From: Vicingaceae bacterium
GTDB lineage: Bacteria > Bacteroidota > Bacteroidia > Flavobacteriales_E > Vicingaceae
Reading direction: 5' to 3'
DNA length: 64,000 nucleotides
NCBI GenBank assembly: GCA_019429185.1
Contig: JAHYJH010000004.1
Location: 1 to 64,000, forward strand
Both the position numbers and the translations under genes were made by a program. Each line of letters opens with the position of its first letter. Positions within the stretch are counted from its first letter, which is position 1. The notes beneath the pieces were generated by a model. That model saw only the letters and a list, made by a program, of their open reading frames with translations. It was not told the origin of the DNA and ran no database searches. Shown here in pieces: positions 36,098 through 44,400 of the stretch.

Positions 36098-37036
36098 ATG
36101 AAAACAATACTAACTTTAAGAAGATTTCTAAAAAATAATATTTTACTTCCCCTATCGGTAGTTATGATTCCTTTTTTATTCGCCTGCAACTTTATCAGTT
36201 CTGAGAATAAAGAAATAGCCACAGAACAACCCTCAACAGCATTTAACAACTATTGGTTTAACAACGAGGCGGAAATTACTTCCTATAAGTTGGAACAAGC
36301 TCGTTACGGAGAAATTCGCCAAGGAAATGCTGTGTTAATTTATGTTACCGAACCGTTTTCAAAGAAAAAACAAGTAAAAGCCGATAATCCAACACCAAAT
36401 GATTTTTCGGTGTTAAAATTAAATTTTACTAAAAAATTCAATACCGGAATTTACCCATATTCCATGATGAACTCCTTATTTCTCCCCATTGATGATTTAA
36501 GCAAACCGCTTATTAAAGCAACCAGTTCGGCTCAAGAGTGGTGCGGACATGCTTTTACTCAGCTCAACCAAAAAAACAATAAATGGAATATTAATTCATT
36601 TTCTTATTTTGAAAGTGAAGGAGATAACACTTCTTTTATCCCGAATGATGTATTGGAAGATGAAATTTGGTTGAGAATTAGAACCAATCCGGAAATGCTG
36701 CCAACAGGAAAAACAAAACTTATTCCTTCGCTTTTTTATGTGAGATTAATGCATAAAGAGCTTAAAGCCTATCGTGCTGAAATTTCTTCTACATCCGAAA
36801 AAAATATAACTACTTACACCATTTATTACCCTGAGTTAGAAAGAACGCTAACCATTCATTATCAAAACGTATTTCCTTATGCCATAGAAAGTTGGGAAGA
36901 AACTTACGTGAGTGGCTGGGGCGATAAAGCCCAAAAGCTAACCACCAAAGCAATCAAAATCAATACGCTAAAAAATGCCTATTGGACAAAAAATGCTGTA
37001 AAAGATAGTTTGCTAAGAAAAGAATTAGGGCTTTAG
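36098..37036 (+). CDS. Conserved Bacteroidota lipoprotein of unknown function
   Basis: 312 residues with a lipoprotein signal (VVMIPFLFACNF). The conserved core reads FNNYWFNNEAEITSYKLEQA, then RYGEIRQGNAVLIYVTE, and later SAQEWCGHAFTQ. I remember such proteins being labelled 'septum formation inhibitor Maf', a name that does not fit: nothing in it looks like the Maf nucleotide pyrophosphatase. It ends the plus-strand envelope locus. Function is unknown; an outer-membrane or periplasmic location is likely. Confidence 0.7.
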   Translation: MKTILTLRRFLKNNILLPLSVVMIPFLFACNFISSENKEIATEQPSTAFNNYWFNNEAEITSYKLEQARYGEIRQGNAVLIYVTEPFSKKKQVKADNPTPNDFSVLKLNFTKKFNTGIYPYSMMNSLFLPIDDLSKPLIKATSSAQEWCGHAFTQLNQKNNKWNINSFSYFESEGDNTSFIPNDVLEDEIWLRIRTNPEMLPTGKTKLIPSLFYVRLMHKELKAYRAEISSTSEKNITTYTIYYPELERTLTIHYQNVFPYAIESWEETYVSGWGDKAQKLTTKAIKINTLKNAYWTKNAVKDSLLRKELGL

Positions 37037-37081
37037 GTTGTGTTGTTATTAAAATGAGGTGCCTTTAGAAACGCTAAATCA

Positions 37082-38251
37082 TTAATACAAAAATCCAAAC
37101 AGCCAAAGAGGTATGATGTTTTGGTAACCTACCACAATATCATCTTTAACCAAATAACTGTTATCTGTATTCAATATTTGCGAGTTACTTTTATTTTTTC
37201 CTCCAATTTCAAAAGTAATGTTATCAATAAAAAAATCGCCTTTTTTAGGAATGGTTAGTTGATGAAATGCTGTTAATTGTGAAGCAAAAAATGTTTCTCT
37301 ATTATTTCCAATATTGGCACTGTTATTTCCAACTAATGTAGCACACAAATTGGTGTTATTTAAATATATTTTCTCTGGTTTACCTAATGCTTGCACTCCT
37401 TTCGTTGATGATTGCACAAGTGTAATCAAACCTGCACGTTCCAAATAATTAAAATAATCGGGTAGTAAAGAGCGAGAAATCTCGGTTAAATCGGCTATTT
37501 TAGAAACATTGGGTTTAAAAGGTACGCTTTCGGAAATAATTTGCAACAATTTTTTGAGTTTGGCTATGGTGCTTGGTTTTAACTCTAAATATTGCACCAA
37601 ATCAACTTCTAAAACAGTATTAATTACATTCATTAATTTTAGTTCAAAATCTTCTTCCTTATAAAACGGATAGAAACCTTTTTCTAAATAATTATGAAAA
37701 TGAAACAACGGTTTATCTATTTCAATTTTTACTTGATGATTAACAATTTCGTTTAAGGTAAATGTTGGGAAATTAGTATTGGTTTCAAATAATAAATATT
37801 CACGAAAAGACATGCCTTGTAATTTGTAATGAACGGCTCTTCGACTTAAATCACCATATCCTTTCATGATGTCTAAAATAGAACTGCCTGTGAAAACAAT
37901 GTTTAAATCGGGTATGGAATCATAAATGTGTTTTATTTCACCCGACCAATTGGCATATTTGTGTATTTCATCTATAAATAAATACTTTCCTCCATTGTTA
38001 CTAAAATTTAGTGCAATTTCGAAAAGCGATAATTTATAAATAAACAAACTATCGGCAGAAATATACAAATAATCTGCTCTATTTTCAGCCTCTTTTATTC
38101 GTTGTATAAGTAATGTGGTTTTACCCGTGCCTCGTTGCCCGGTAATAGCTATCAAACGGTTTTTCCAGTTTATTTGTTGGTATAAGTAGCGTTTCAACGA
38201 ACTGTTTGCTTGTTGTATTATTCTGTTTTGGGTATCAATTAATCGTTGCAT
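37082..38251 (-). CDS. AAA_14/DUF4143-type ATPase
   Basis: 389 residues. Walker A GQRGTGKTTLL lies at about residues 37-47, Walker B KYLFIDEIHKY at about 88-98, and VFTGSSILDI is the sensor. The C-terminal half (YLELKPSTIAKLKKLLQII, then ISRSLLPDYFNYLERAGLI) is a winged-helix/DUF4143 region. These ATPases are common on genomic islands and their function is not settled; links to toxin-antitoxin or DNA-binding roles have been suggested. It appears intact and stands next to a truncated relative at 38356-38613. Confidence 0.85.
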   Translation of the reverse strand: MQRLIDTQNRIIQQANSSLKRYLYQQINWKNRLIAITGQRGTGKTTLLIQRIKEAENRADYLYISADSLFIYKLSLFEIALNFSNNGGKYLFIDEIHKYANWSGEIKHIYDSIPDLNIVFTGSSILDIMKGYGDLSRRAVHYKLQGMSFREYLLFETNTNFPTFTLNEIVNHQVKIEIDKPLFHFHNYLEKGFYPFYKEEDFELKLMNVINTVLEVDLVQYLELKPSTIAKLKKLLQIISESVPFKPNVSKIADLTEISRSLLPDYFNYLERAGLITLVQSSTKGVQALGKPEKIYLNNTNLCATLVGNNSANIGNNRETFFASQLTAFHQLTIPKKGDFFIDNITFEIGGKNKSNSQILNTDNSYLVKDDIVVGYQNIIPLWLFGFLY

Positions 38252-38355
38252 TTTGTAAAATTGATTGGTTTATTTTACAAAAATAAGTATATTTTGATTA
38301 GTACACTACGCAAAACACAACTATTTTTAAATAGTCAACTATACAAAACCATCTA

Positions 38356-38613
38356 CTACACAACCAAATACATTAATTTTGTATTTCCGAGTTTTTCTTT
38401 GGCTATTTGTAATAAAAGTGTTGTTTTTCCTACACCTCTTGCTCCTTTTATAGCAATTAAACGATTGTTTAAATCAATAGAATGAAATAAATACCTTTTA
38501 AAGGTTGTGTTTACCTGAGTAAGTTTTATTTGATGTTCTAAAATTAAACTCTCCATAAATTGCTTTTTGTATTTAGGGTCTGTAATGAAATAAAGTGTGC
38601 TGCGTGGGTTCAT
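38356..38613 (-). pseudogene. Truncated AAA_14-type ATPase (N-terminal fragment)
   Basis: 85 residues that align with the start of the neighbouring intact ATPase: LEHQIKLTQVNTTFKRYLF parallels IIQQANSSLKRYLYQ. The Walker A GARGVGKTTLL is kept, after which the frame ends at LMYLVV. Everything beyond (Walker B, C-terminal domain) is missing. The DNA after its stop (38276-38355) contains a small ACTATTT/AAATAGT hairpin. It starts next to the hsdR stop codon and contains the left copy of a 23-bp inverted repeat (38572-38594). It is probably a remnant at an island edge. Confidence 0.75.
38572..38594 (+). repeat. 23-bp inverted repeat, left copy
   Basis: The plus strand here begins TTTAGGGTCTGTAATGAAAT and continues three more bases. 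Its exact reverse complement is at 47814-47836. The two copies enclose hsdR, the AbiE-like pair, the RAYT, hsdS, the GxxExxY gene and hsdM. Confidence 0.7.
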
Positions 38614-41600
38614 TAGTTCTGATTTTTCTTAAAGTTTTCTGCCTGTTCAAAAATCTCAATATATACTTCGTCTCTTTCAACTGGTGGATAACCAAACTCG
38701 TCAAGTAATAGAATTAGTCCAACTTTCAATGCTGATTTGATGTCGTCACGTTTGTTCCAGTCAGGGAATTTAGCTTGTCCGTCAACTAAGTTTTTAACCG
38801 CTTTTGCAAGTGCAATCAACTTGTCTTCGGGATACTTGAAGTCATACTTTACACACAGTTCTTTCAGAATGTCGTAAAATGCTTTTTCTTCAAAGTCAAT
38901 TCCTAAAGCGTCACCTGCCGAAAATTCTTTGTGTACTTCCCAAATCAAGTCTGTCAAGGCGTTTGCCATTTCTTCATAAACTTCACTTCTCAAAATATCG
39001 TTGGCATCACGGTTGTTATAGCGTTCAACAAGGGCTTGCATCTTTTTTGAAAAGTCAATTCCTTTTACTCGGTTTACTTTCTTGATTTCCGCAATCACTT
39101 TTGCCAATAACTGTTGAAGTAATTTGATTTTGGTATTTGGCAGTTTGATTTTATCAATCTTCGCCAAATAATCTTCATCAAAAATGTCTTGTTCGGTTTC
39201 TGCTTCGTTACCGAGTTTGAAAATTTCTTCTACTCCGTCACTGTGGAGAGCTTCTTTTATCATTTCCCGAACTTTGGCGTTCATTTGTGCTGTGTCGGGT
39301 GCATTGCCTTTTGTTAGCTTGAAAACAATGGAACGAATAGCCAAATAGAAATGAGTATAATCTCTTTCTAACTGCGTTAATTGTTCGCTACCTGCACAAA
39401 TATCATAAGCGGCTTTTAGTCGCTTTACCAAACCCATAAATCGGGTTTCAAATTCTTTAGTTTGTTGCACATATTCGGCAGCCAAATTCAAAGTGTTTAA
39501 TTGCTGAATAGTTGTGCCTTTGAAATATTTTGAGTTGTCAAAAGTGTGAAACAGTTTAGCCAAAAGGTCTAAATGATTTCTTACGATGATGATGGATTCG
39601 GCAATGTCTTCAAAATTGTCTTTGTCGCCTTCGCTGTATTGCTTCAACGCCAAATTCATTTGGTTTTTAATACCGATATAATCCACCACCAAACCTTTGT
39701 TCTTGCCTTCAAACTTACGGTTTACTCGTGAAATGGTCTGAATTAAATTGTGGCGTTGTATTGGTTTATCAATGTAAATACTATCTAAGGAAGGAATGTC
39801 AAAACCTGTGAGCCACATATCAACAACAATTGCAATTTTGAAATTCGATTTTTCGTTTTTGAATTGGCGGTCAAGTTCTTTGCGTTGCTCTTTCGTTCCT
39901 AACAAATCATACATTTCTTTCGGGTCGTCTTGTCCTCTGGTGGCAATGAGTTTGATTCGTTCAATTGGTTTTAGTTCTCGTTTGTCTTTGTCGGTGAGTT
40001 CTGCACCTTCTTCGGCTGCTCGTATTTCGTTCCATTCTGGTTTTAGTGCAATGATGTTTTTATACAACTCGTAGGCAATTTCACGAGTACTGCATACAAA
40101 CATTGCTTTGCCTTTTACGGTTGAACCTTCCGAAACTCTTTTTTCATAATGGTTTACAAAATCTTCGGCAACAGCTTTTAAACGGTCAGGGTCGCCAATA
40201 ATGGCATACATCTGTGCCATTTCTTTTTTGCTTTGCTCAATCTGATTTTCGTTGCTTCCTATTTCAGCACACTTGGCGTAATAATCTTCAATCTCTTTCA
40301 GTTTTGAATTATTCAACAATACTTTTGCTGCTCTGCCTTCATACACAATCCGAACAGTGATTTCATCTTTCACCGATTCCGTCATTGTATAAGCATCAAC
40401 TACTTTTCCAAACACATCAAGCGTTGCATCTATTGGCGTTCCTGTGAACCCAACAAAAGTGGCATTTGGTAATGAATCGTGTAAATACTTAGCAAAGCCA
40501 TAAGTTTTGGTAACGCCTTTGTTGGTTACTTTCACTTTTTGGTCAAGATTTACTTGGCTTCTGTGTGCTTCGTCTGATATACAAATTACATTGGTTCTAT
40601 CGGTGAGCAGTTCGGTATCTTCTGTAAATTTGTGAATGGTAGTAAGAAAAACTCCTCCGCTTTGTCTGCCTTGAATTAATTCTCTCAAATTGGCTCGGCT
40701 TTCAACGCTTACAACAGTATTGTCGCCTATGAAATTTTTTGCATTGGTAAATTGTCCCGAAAGTTGGTCGTCTAAATCGGTGCGGTCGGTTATTAAAACA
40801 ATGGTCGGACTTTCAAAGTATTCACTTTTCATTAAAAGCCTTGTCAGATAAAGCATTGTAAAACTCTTTCCGCAACCTGTAGCACCAAAGTAAGTTCCGC
40901 CTTTTCCGTTTCCTTGGGGCTTTTGGGATTTTTTGATGTTGTCATACAAGGCTCTTGCTGCATAGTATTGCGGGTAGCGACAAACAATTTTCTCGTTTTT
41001 CTTTGAGCTGTCAGGAATGTATATGAAGTTGCGAATAATATCACGCAATCTGTTTTTGTGAAACATTCCCTGAATGAGTGTAAACATACTGTCAATGCCG
41101 TCAACCTCTTTTGCCAATCCTGCCACTCTACGCCAGGCATAGAAAAACTCATAAGGGGCAAAAAACGAACCTGCTTTGTTGTTTACGCCATCGCTGATTA
41201 CGCAAAAAGCATTGTATTTAAACAGTTCGGGAATGTCTCTACGGTAACGAATCGTTAATTGCTTGAATGCATCAAAAATGGTGGCTTCTTCACGAATGGC
41301 ACTTTTAAATTCAAACACAACTAAAGGCAAACCATTGATATACACAATGCCGTCAGGAATACGTTTTTCTGTTCCGAAAATTTCTAACTGATTGACAAAC
41401 TTATAAATGTTATTGTCGGCTTGTGCTGAGCCTGTTGAAGTACCGTATTCTTCCTTGCCTTCTGCTACTATTGAAATAAGTTGTTCTTCTTCGGGTTGGC
41501 GGTGTTTATTCAGTCCTGAATAATCAATCAACTGAATGTATATGTCTTTTTGGCTGCGGTCTTCTCTTTTCAGAATAAAACCGTCTGAAAGCATTTTCAA

Positions 41601-41846
41601 AAATGTTTTGTTGCTTTCGTAAAGGTTAGAAGATGGTAAGGATTTGATTTGTAGAATGATAGATTTGGTTTCGTTTATAGTAATTCCCTGACTGGCGTAT
41701 TGCGATAATAGAAAGTTCTGCAAGTCTTCTTCTATCAATACTTCATCAGGCTTACAGGCAATAGTAATCCCCAAGTGGTGGGGGAATCCTTCTTGCCCCA
41801 ACAACTCGGTAAACGCTTTTTCTAAACTTGCCTCTGTAAATTTCAT
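38613..41846 (-). CDS. hsdR: Type I restriction enzyme, R subunit (HsdR)
   Basis: 1077 residues, normal for HsdR. The N-terminal nuclease domain has RIPDGIVYINGLPLVVFEFK (about residues 160-180), the PD-(D/E)xK site. The helicase motor has Walker A GATGCGKSFT (about 319), ICISDEAHRSQ (DEAH, about 426), FVGFTGTPID and QTISRVNRKFEGKN. With HsdM and HsdS it forms the complex that translocates and cuts unmodified DNA. It overlaps the AbiEii-like gene by 4 bp, so the toxin-antitoxin pair is in its operon. No damage is visible. Confidence 0.96.
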   Translation of the reverse strand: MKFTEASLEKAFTELLGQEGFPHHLGITIACKPDEVLIEEDLQNFLLSQYASQGITINETKSIILQIKSLPSSNLYESNKTFLKMLSDGFILKREDRSQKDIYIQLIDYSGLNKHRQPEEEQLISIVAEGKEEYGTSTGSAQADNNIYKFVNQLEIFGTEKRIPDGIVYINGLPLVVFEFKSAIREEATIFDAFKQLTIRYRRDIPELFKYNAFCVISDGVNNKAGSFFAPYEFFYAWRRVAGLAKEVDGIDSMFTLIQGMFHKNRLRDIIRNFIYIPDSSKKNEKIVCRYPQYYAARALYDNIKKSQKPQGNGKGGTYFGATGCGKSFTMLYLTRLLMKSEYFESPTIVLITDRTDLDDQLSGQFTNAKNFIGDNTVVSVESRANLRELIQGRQSGGVFLTTIHKFTEDTELLTDRTNVICISDEAHRSQVNLDQKVKVTNKGVTKTYGFAKYLHDSLPNATFVGFTGTPIDATLDVFGKVVDAYTMTESVKDEITVRIVYEGRAAKVLLNNSKLKEIEDYYAKCAEIGSNENQIEQSKKEMAQMYAIIGDPDRLKAVAEDFVNHYEKRVSEGSTVKGKAMFVCSTREIAYELYKNIIALKPEWNEIRAAEEGAELTDKDKRELKPIERIKLIATRGQDDPKEMYDLLGTKEQRKELDRQFKNEKSNFKIAIVVDMWLTGFDIPSLDSIYIDKPIQRHNLIQTISRVNRKFEGKNKGLVVDYIGIKNQMNLALKQYSEGDKDNFEDIAESIIIVRNHLDLLAKLFHTFDNSKYFKGTTIQQLNTLNLAAEYVQQTKEFETRFMGLVKRLKAAYDICAGSEQLTQLERDYTHFYLAIRSIVFKLTKGNAPDTAQMNAKVREMIKEALHSDGVEEIFKLGNEAETEQDIFDEDYLAKIDKIKLPNTKIKLLQQLLAKVIAEIKKVNRVKGIDFSKKMQALVERYNNRDANDILRSEVYEEMANALTDLIWEVHKEFSAGDALGIDFEEKAFYDILKELCVKYDFKYPEDKLIALAKAVKNLVDGQAKFPDWNKRDDIKSALKVGLILLLDEFGYPPVERDEVYIEIFEQAENFKKNQN

Positions 41847-42787
41847 TCAATTCTTTTTATTAATTCTTCAAAGCATTTCGCTACATCTTTTTCATCAGGT
41901 ATTTTTCTGTAAGCTAAAGCGGATAGTTCAGTTTGATATTTTTCTCTTAATTGTTTCCAAAGGGTTGAAAAATCCATCATCAAGGGAGATTCGGAAATTG
42001 ACTTAGATTGCCAGCCCATCGGCTCTTCAAACATAGCTCTATCGTGTTGCAGAATGGTATCAAATTGTTTCTTAAACGAACCTGATGCTACAAATTCAAT
42101 GCACTCAGGATGTTGAATTAAGTAATATAAATCATAAAAGTGTCTTATCTTTTCGGAGATACTTTCAACAGTATTTTCCTTAAATGAAAATCGAATTAAT
42201 GACACCATCTTTTCCAATAGCGTTTGTTCTTTGCTCAATACGTTCACTTCAAAGGATTGGAGATTGTATTGCTCAATATATTTTTCATTGCTTGTTTGCA
42301 TCAAAAAGTCAAACACCATACTCTGAATGGTAAGTCGTTGATAAGGGAAAGGATTGGCAAACGAGTTTATTTCAACAATGAGTTTGTTATTTGCATTGCC
42401 TTTTTCAGTTGTAACATATTCAAAAACAGATTTTCTGAATCTTGAACCTTTACTTGTTACACCGTCCATTTGCAACTCTTTTAAATCGGGCGTGATTTCT
42501 TTTTCAATAGTTCGGATGATGGTTTTAATCTCATTTCCTGTTTTACCCTTGTCGTTTATGATGGCAATATCTACATCCTCCGAAAATCGCTCTATCAGAT
42601 TGTATCCTTTTGATAGCGATGTGCCTCCTTTAAAAACAGATTCATCAACATATTTACTTTTTGCCAATCGACTTAACACCAATGTTATCCAGTAATCTTT
42701 TTCTACAAAGGACAATGGGATGTTCAAATGCAAAGAAGCATTGAGCAGTAAATCTTTAAAAATGATATTATCCTTGTGTAGTATCAT
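41843..42787 (-). CDS. AbiEii/AbiGii-family nucleotidyltransferase toxin
   Basis: 314 residues. KDYWITLVLSRLA is followed by VFKGGTSLSKGYNLI (GGT-S motif, about residue 50) and FSEDVDIAI (D-x-D, about 69), the nucleotidyltransferase signature of AbiEii toxins. In type IV systems such enzymes add nucleotides to tRNA acceptor stems or other targets. It overlaps the antitoxin-like gene by 4 bp (ATGA) and hsdR by 4 bp. The motifs look intact. Confidence 0.9.
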   Translation of the reverse strand: MILHKDNIIFKDLLLNASLHLNIPLSFVEKDYWITLVLSRLAKSKYVDESVFKGGTSLSKGYNLIERFSEDVDIAIINDKGKTGNEIKTIIRTIEKEITPDLKELQMDGVTSKGSRFRKSVFEYVTTEKGNANNKLIVEINSFANPFPYQRLTIQSMVFDFLMQTSNEKYIEQYNLQSFEVNVLSKEQTLLEKMVSLIRFSFKENTVESISEKIRHFYDLYYLIQHPECIEFVASGSFKKQFDTILQHDRAMFEEPMGWQSKSISESPLMMDFSTLWKQLREKYQTELSALAYRKIPDEKDVAKCFEELIKRIE

Positions 42788-43509
42788 TCAATATTCCAGT
42801 TTTTGATAGTTGGCAATTCTGTTTCTTTTATGCTCAAATTTACTTTCGTCAATGGGTTAAGGCTACTTTTTAATTTATCCAGATCCATTTTCAGGTTTAA
42901 ATTTTCTAAAATAGCTCCAAGCAATGCTCTTACTCTAGCTGGATAAAACAATGCGTATTGAATAATTTCATTTTTCTCTTTTGGAGTTAAATCTTTTATT
43001 AAAAAACTCATTCGCTTTACTGCCTGTATAACTGAGCAATCGGGGATTCTTTTAATGTCTTTTAAGGCATCCAAAAAACCTAGCAGTCGATAGTTTTTCT
43101 CTGTTATATCAACATAACTTTTTACAGAACTTACTTGCAGTGTACCTTGATTTATTTTGATGGGATTTTTCTTTGTGGCAATCTTTATTTTAAAAGCCAT
43201 TTGTGTAGTTAATCCCAATCTATTGTACAAAGAAAAGCCTGTTTCATACGCTACTCGTTTACCATCTTCAAATAAGTACCTTTCCAATATTCCATTGCTA
43301 TCTGGGCCCAACTCTCCAAATATGGTTTTACGTGGAATATAAAATACACCTTTGGATACCTTTTTTATAGTCCCATTCTTTTGCAAACGCTCCAAAGCCT
43401 TGGCAGCACTAAAAAAATCATTGGCTTCAATTCCCAAATCAGTATAGTCAAAAGGTATGCTTTCTGGTAAATTTAATATTGTATTTCGTATTTGCTCGGC
43501 TACTTTCAT
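42784..43509 (-). CDS. AbiEi-like antitoxin / DUF6088 transcriptional regulator
   Basis: 241 residues. The N-terminal 60 residues are a winged helix (FFSAAKALERLQKNGTIKKV, then SKGVFYIPRK), and the rest is the antitoxin-type domain (ERYLFEDGKRVAYETGFSLY). AbiEi proteins repress their own promoter by binding inverted repeats. Here a perfect 15-bp inverted repeat lies 26 nt upstream of the ATG. The gene is first in the unit antitoxin-toxin-hsdR. The start is 4 nt after a TACCTTTG box. Confidence 0.82.
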   Translation of the reverse strand: MKVAEQIRNTILNLPESIPFDYTDLGIEANDFFSAAKALERLQKNGTIKKVSKGVFYIPRKTIFGELGPDSNGILERYLFEDGKRVAYETGFSLYNRLGLTTQMAFKIKIATKKNPIKINQGTLQVSSVKSYVDITEKNYRLLGFLDALKDIKRIPDCSVIQAVKRMSFLIKDLTPKEKNEIIQYALFYPARVRALLGAILENLNLKMDLDKLKSSLNPLTKVNLSIKETELPTIKNWNIE

Positions 43510-43513
43510 ACTA

Positions 43514-43521
43514 CAAAGGTA
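43514..43521 (-). promoter_or_regulatory. TAnnTTTG -7 element of the AbiE-like operon
   Basis: TACCTTTG on the minus strand, 4 nt before the ATG, the same spacing as at trpS. The TTGACATTTG of the operator arm lies about where the -33 element is expected. Confidence 0.6.
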
Positions 43522-43534
43522 GTTATTTTAATTC

Positions 43535-43570
43535 AAATGTCAAGTTTTTTACATCAAAAACTTGACATTT
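43535..43570. promoter_or_regulatory. Perfect inverted-repeat operator before the AbiEi-like gene
   Basis: AAATGTCAAGTTTTT (43535-43549) and AAAAACTTGACATTT (43556-43570) are exact reverse complements separated by 6 nt. The promoter-proximal arm overlaps the presumed -33 region, so binding of the AbiEi-like protein would block RNA polymerase. A role as RNA hairpin or terminator for the RAYT gene is less likely because of the A/T content and position. Confidence 0.65.
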
Positions 43571-43675
43571 TTACTAATTATTGATTGTAAATGTGTGTTT
43601 TCGTTTTTTCATTAACCATTAATAATTGACCATTAACCATTGCTTTCGTCTTTTCTAATTTTTCTTTGGTGAATT

Positions 43676-44305
43676 TCATTTTTGATAAAATTTATCCTCT
43701 GCCCATTTTACAGGATTGTTTATTATGTATTCAGAAATGGTTTGATACGATTGTTCGTTGCGAATTATGTGTTCGTGGAAATTGCGTTGCCATAATTTAC
43801 CCATCGTTTCATTTTTGGATTTATAGATTTCCAAACATCCATTTGTTACCAACGATTTATATGCCCCAACAATATCCGATACCGTAGGGGCGATCCTTGC
43901 GGTCGCCCTAATATCATCATTGGGTTGCCCATCATTTTGGGTGTTTCCATTATTTTGGGTGTTTCCATTATTTTGGGTGTTTCCATTATTTTGGGCAGGG
44001 GTGAACCCTGCCCCTACGGGTGTATCGTTCAATAACATAATACCGTGCATGTGGTTGGGCATTATTTGAAATACATCCAATTCAAAATTTGGAAACCGTT
44101 CCGATAATTTAACCCATTCATTATTTGCAATTTGTCCATATTCATTCAATATCATTACCCCATTTACCACATTACCAAAACGGCAAATTCTATCCTGACA
44201 ACAAATGGTTATAAAATACAATCCCGCCTGCGAATAATCGTATCCTTTTAATCGGATAGACCTGCGGTGGTGAATATGGGGGTTGTATATTGGTTTATTG
44301 TTCAT
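43676..44305 (-). CDS. REP-associated tyrosine transposase (RAYT, IS200-like) with in-frame palindromic insert
   Basis: 209 residues. RRSIRLKGYDYSQAGLYFIT, FPNFELDVFQIMPNHMHGIM (HUH-type H-M-H, about residues 83-88) and the C-terminal KLWQRNFHEHIIRNEQSYQ, ending YIINNPVKW, are typical of RAYTs, which act on REP hairpins in single-stranded form. Residues about 96-141 (PVGAGFTPAQ, then NNGNTQ repeats, then ATARIAP) are an insertion. It is encoded by a 138-bp palindromic segment and keeps the frame. REP-like hairpins flank the gene at 44352-44400. Activity with the insert is uncertain. Confidence 0.87.
   Translation of the reverse strand: MNNKPIYNPHIHHRRSIRLKGYDYSQAGLYFITICCQDRICRFGNVVNGVMILNEYGQIANNEWVKLSERFPNFELDVFQIMPNHMHGIMLLNDTPVGAGFTPAQNNGNTQNNGNTQNNGNTQNDGQPNDDIRATARIAPTVSDIVGAYKSLVTNGCLEIYKSKNETMGKLWQRNFHEHIIRNEQSYQTISEYIINNPVKWAEDKFYQK
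43882..44019. repeat. 138-bp palindromic insert inside the RAYT gene
   Basis: CCGTAGGGGC (43882-43891) and GCCCCTACGG (44010-44019) are exact inverted ends. Inside are the hairpin GGGCGA..CC-TTGC-GG.TCGCCC (43888-43908) and the hairpin GGGCAGGG-GTGAA-CCCTGCCC (43993-44013). Three 18-bp direct repeats (43935-43988) encode NNGNTQ units. The length is 46 codons, so the host frame is kept. Confidence 0.7.
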
Positions 44306-44327
44306 TTATTAATTTACGTTTTTTGTT

Positions 44328-44400
44328 GAGGCTATCGTTGGGCTATCGTTGGGGCAACCCTTGCGGTTGCCCTTTTATTGGGTAGCCGCAAGGGCTACCC
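44328..44400. repeat. Pair of REP-type hairpins with direct repeat
   Basis: GGGCAACC-CTTGC-GGTTGCCC (44352-44372) and GGGTAGCC-GCAAG-GGCTACCC (44380-44400) are perfect 8-bp stems whose 5-nt loops are complementary, so the pair stands in inverted orientation like a BIME. GGCTATCGTTGGG is repeated directly just to the left. The pair lies between the RAYT start and the hsdS stop and could also end the hsdS message. Confidence 0.75.
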
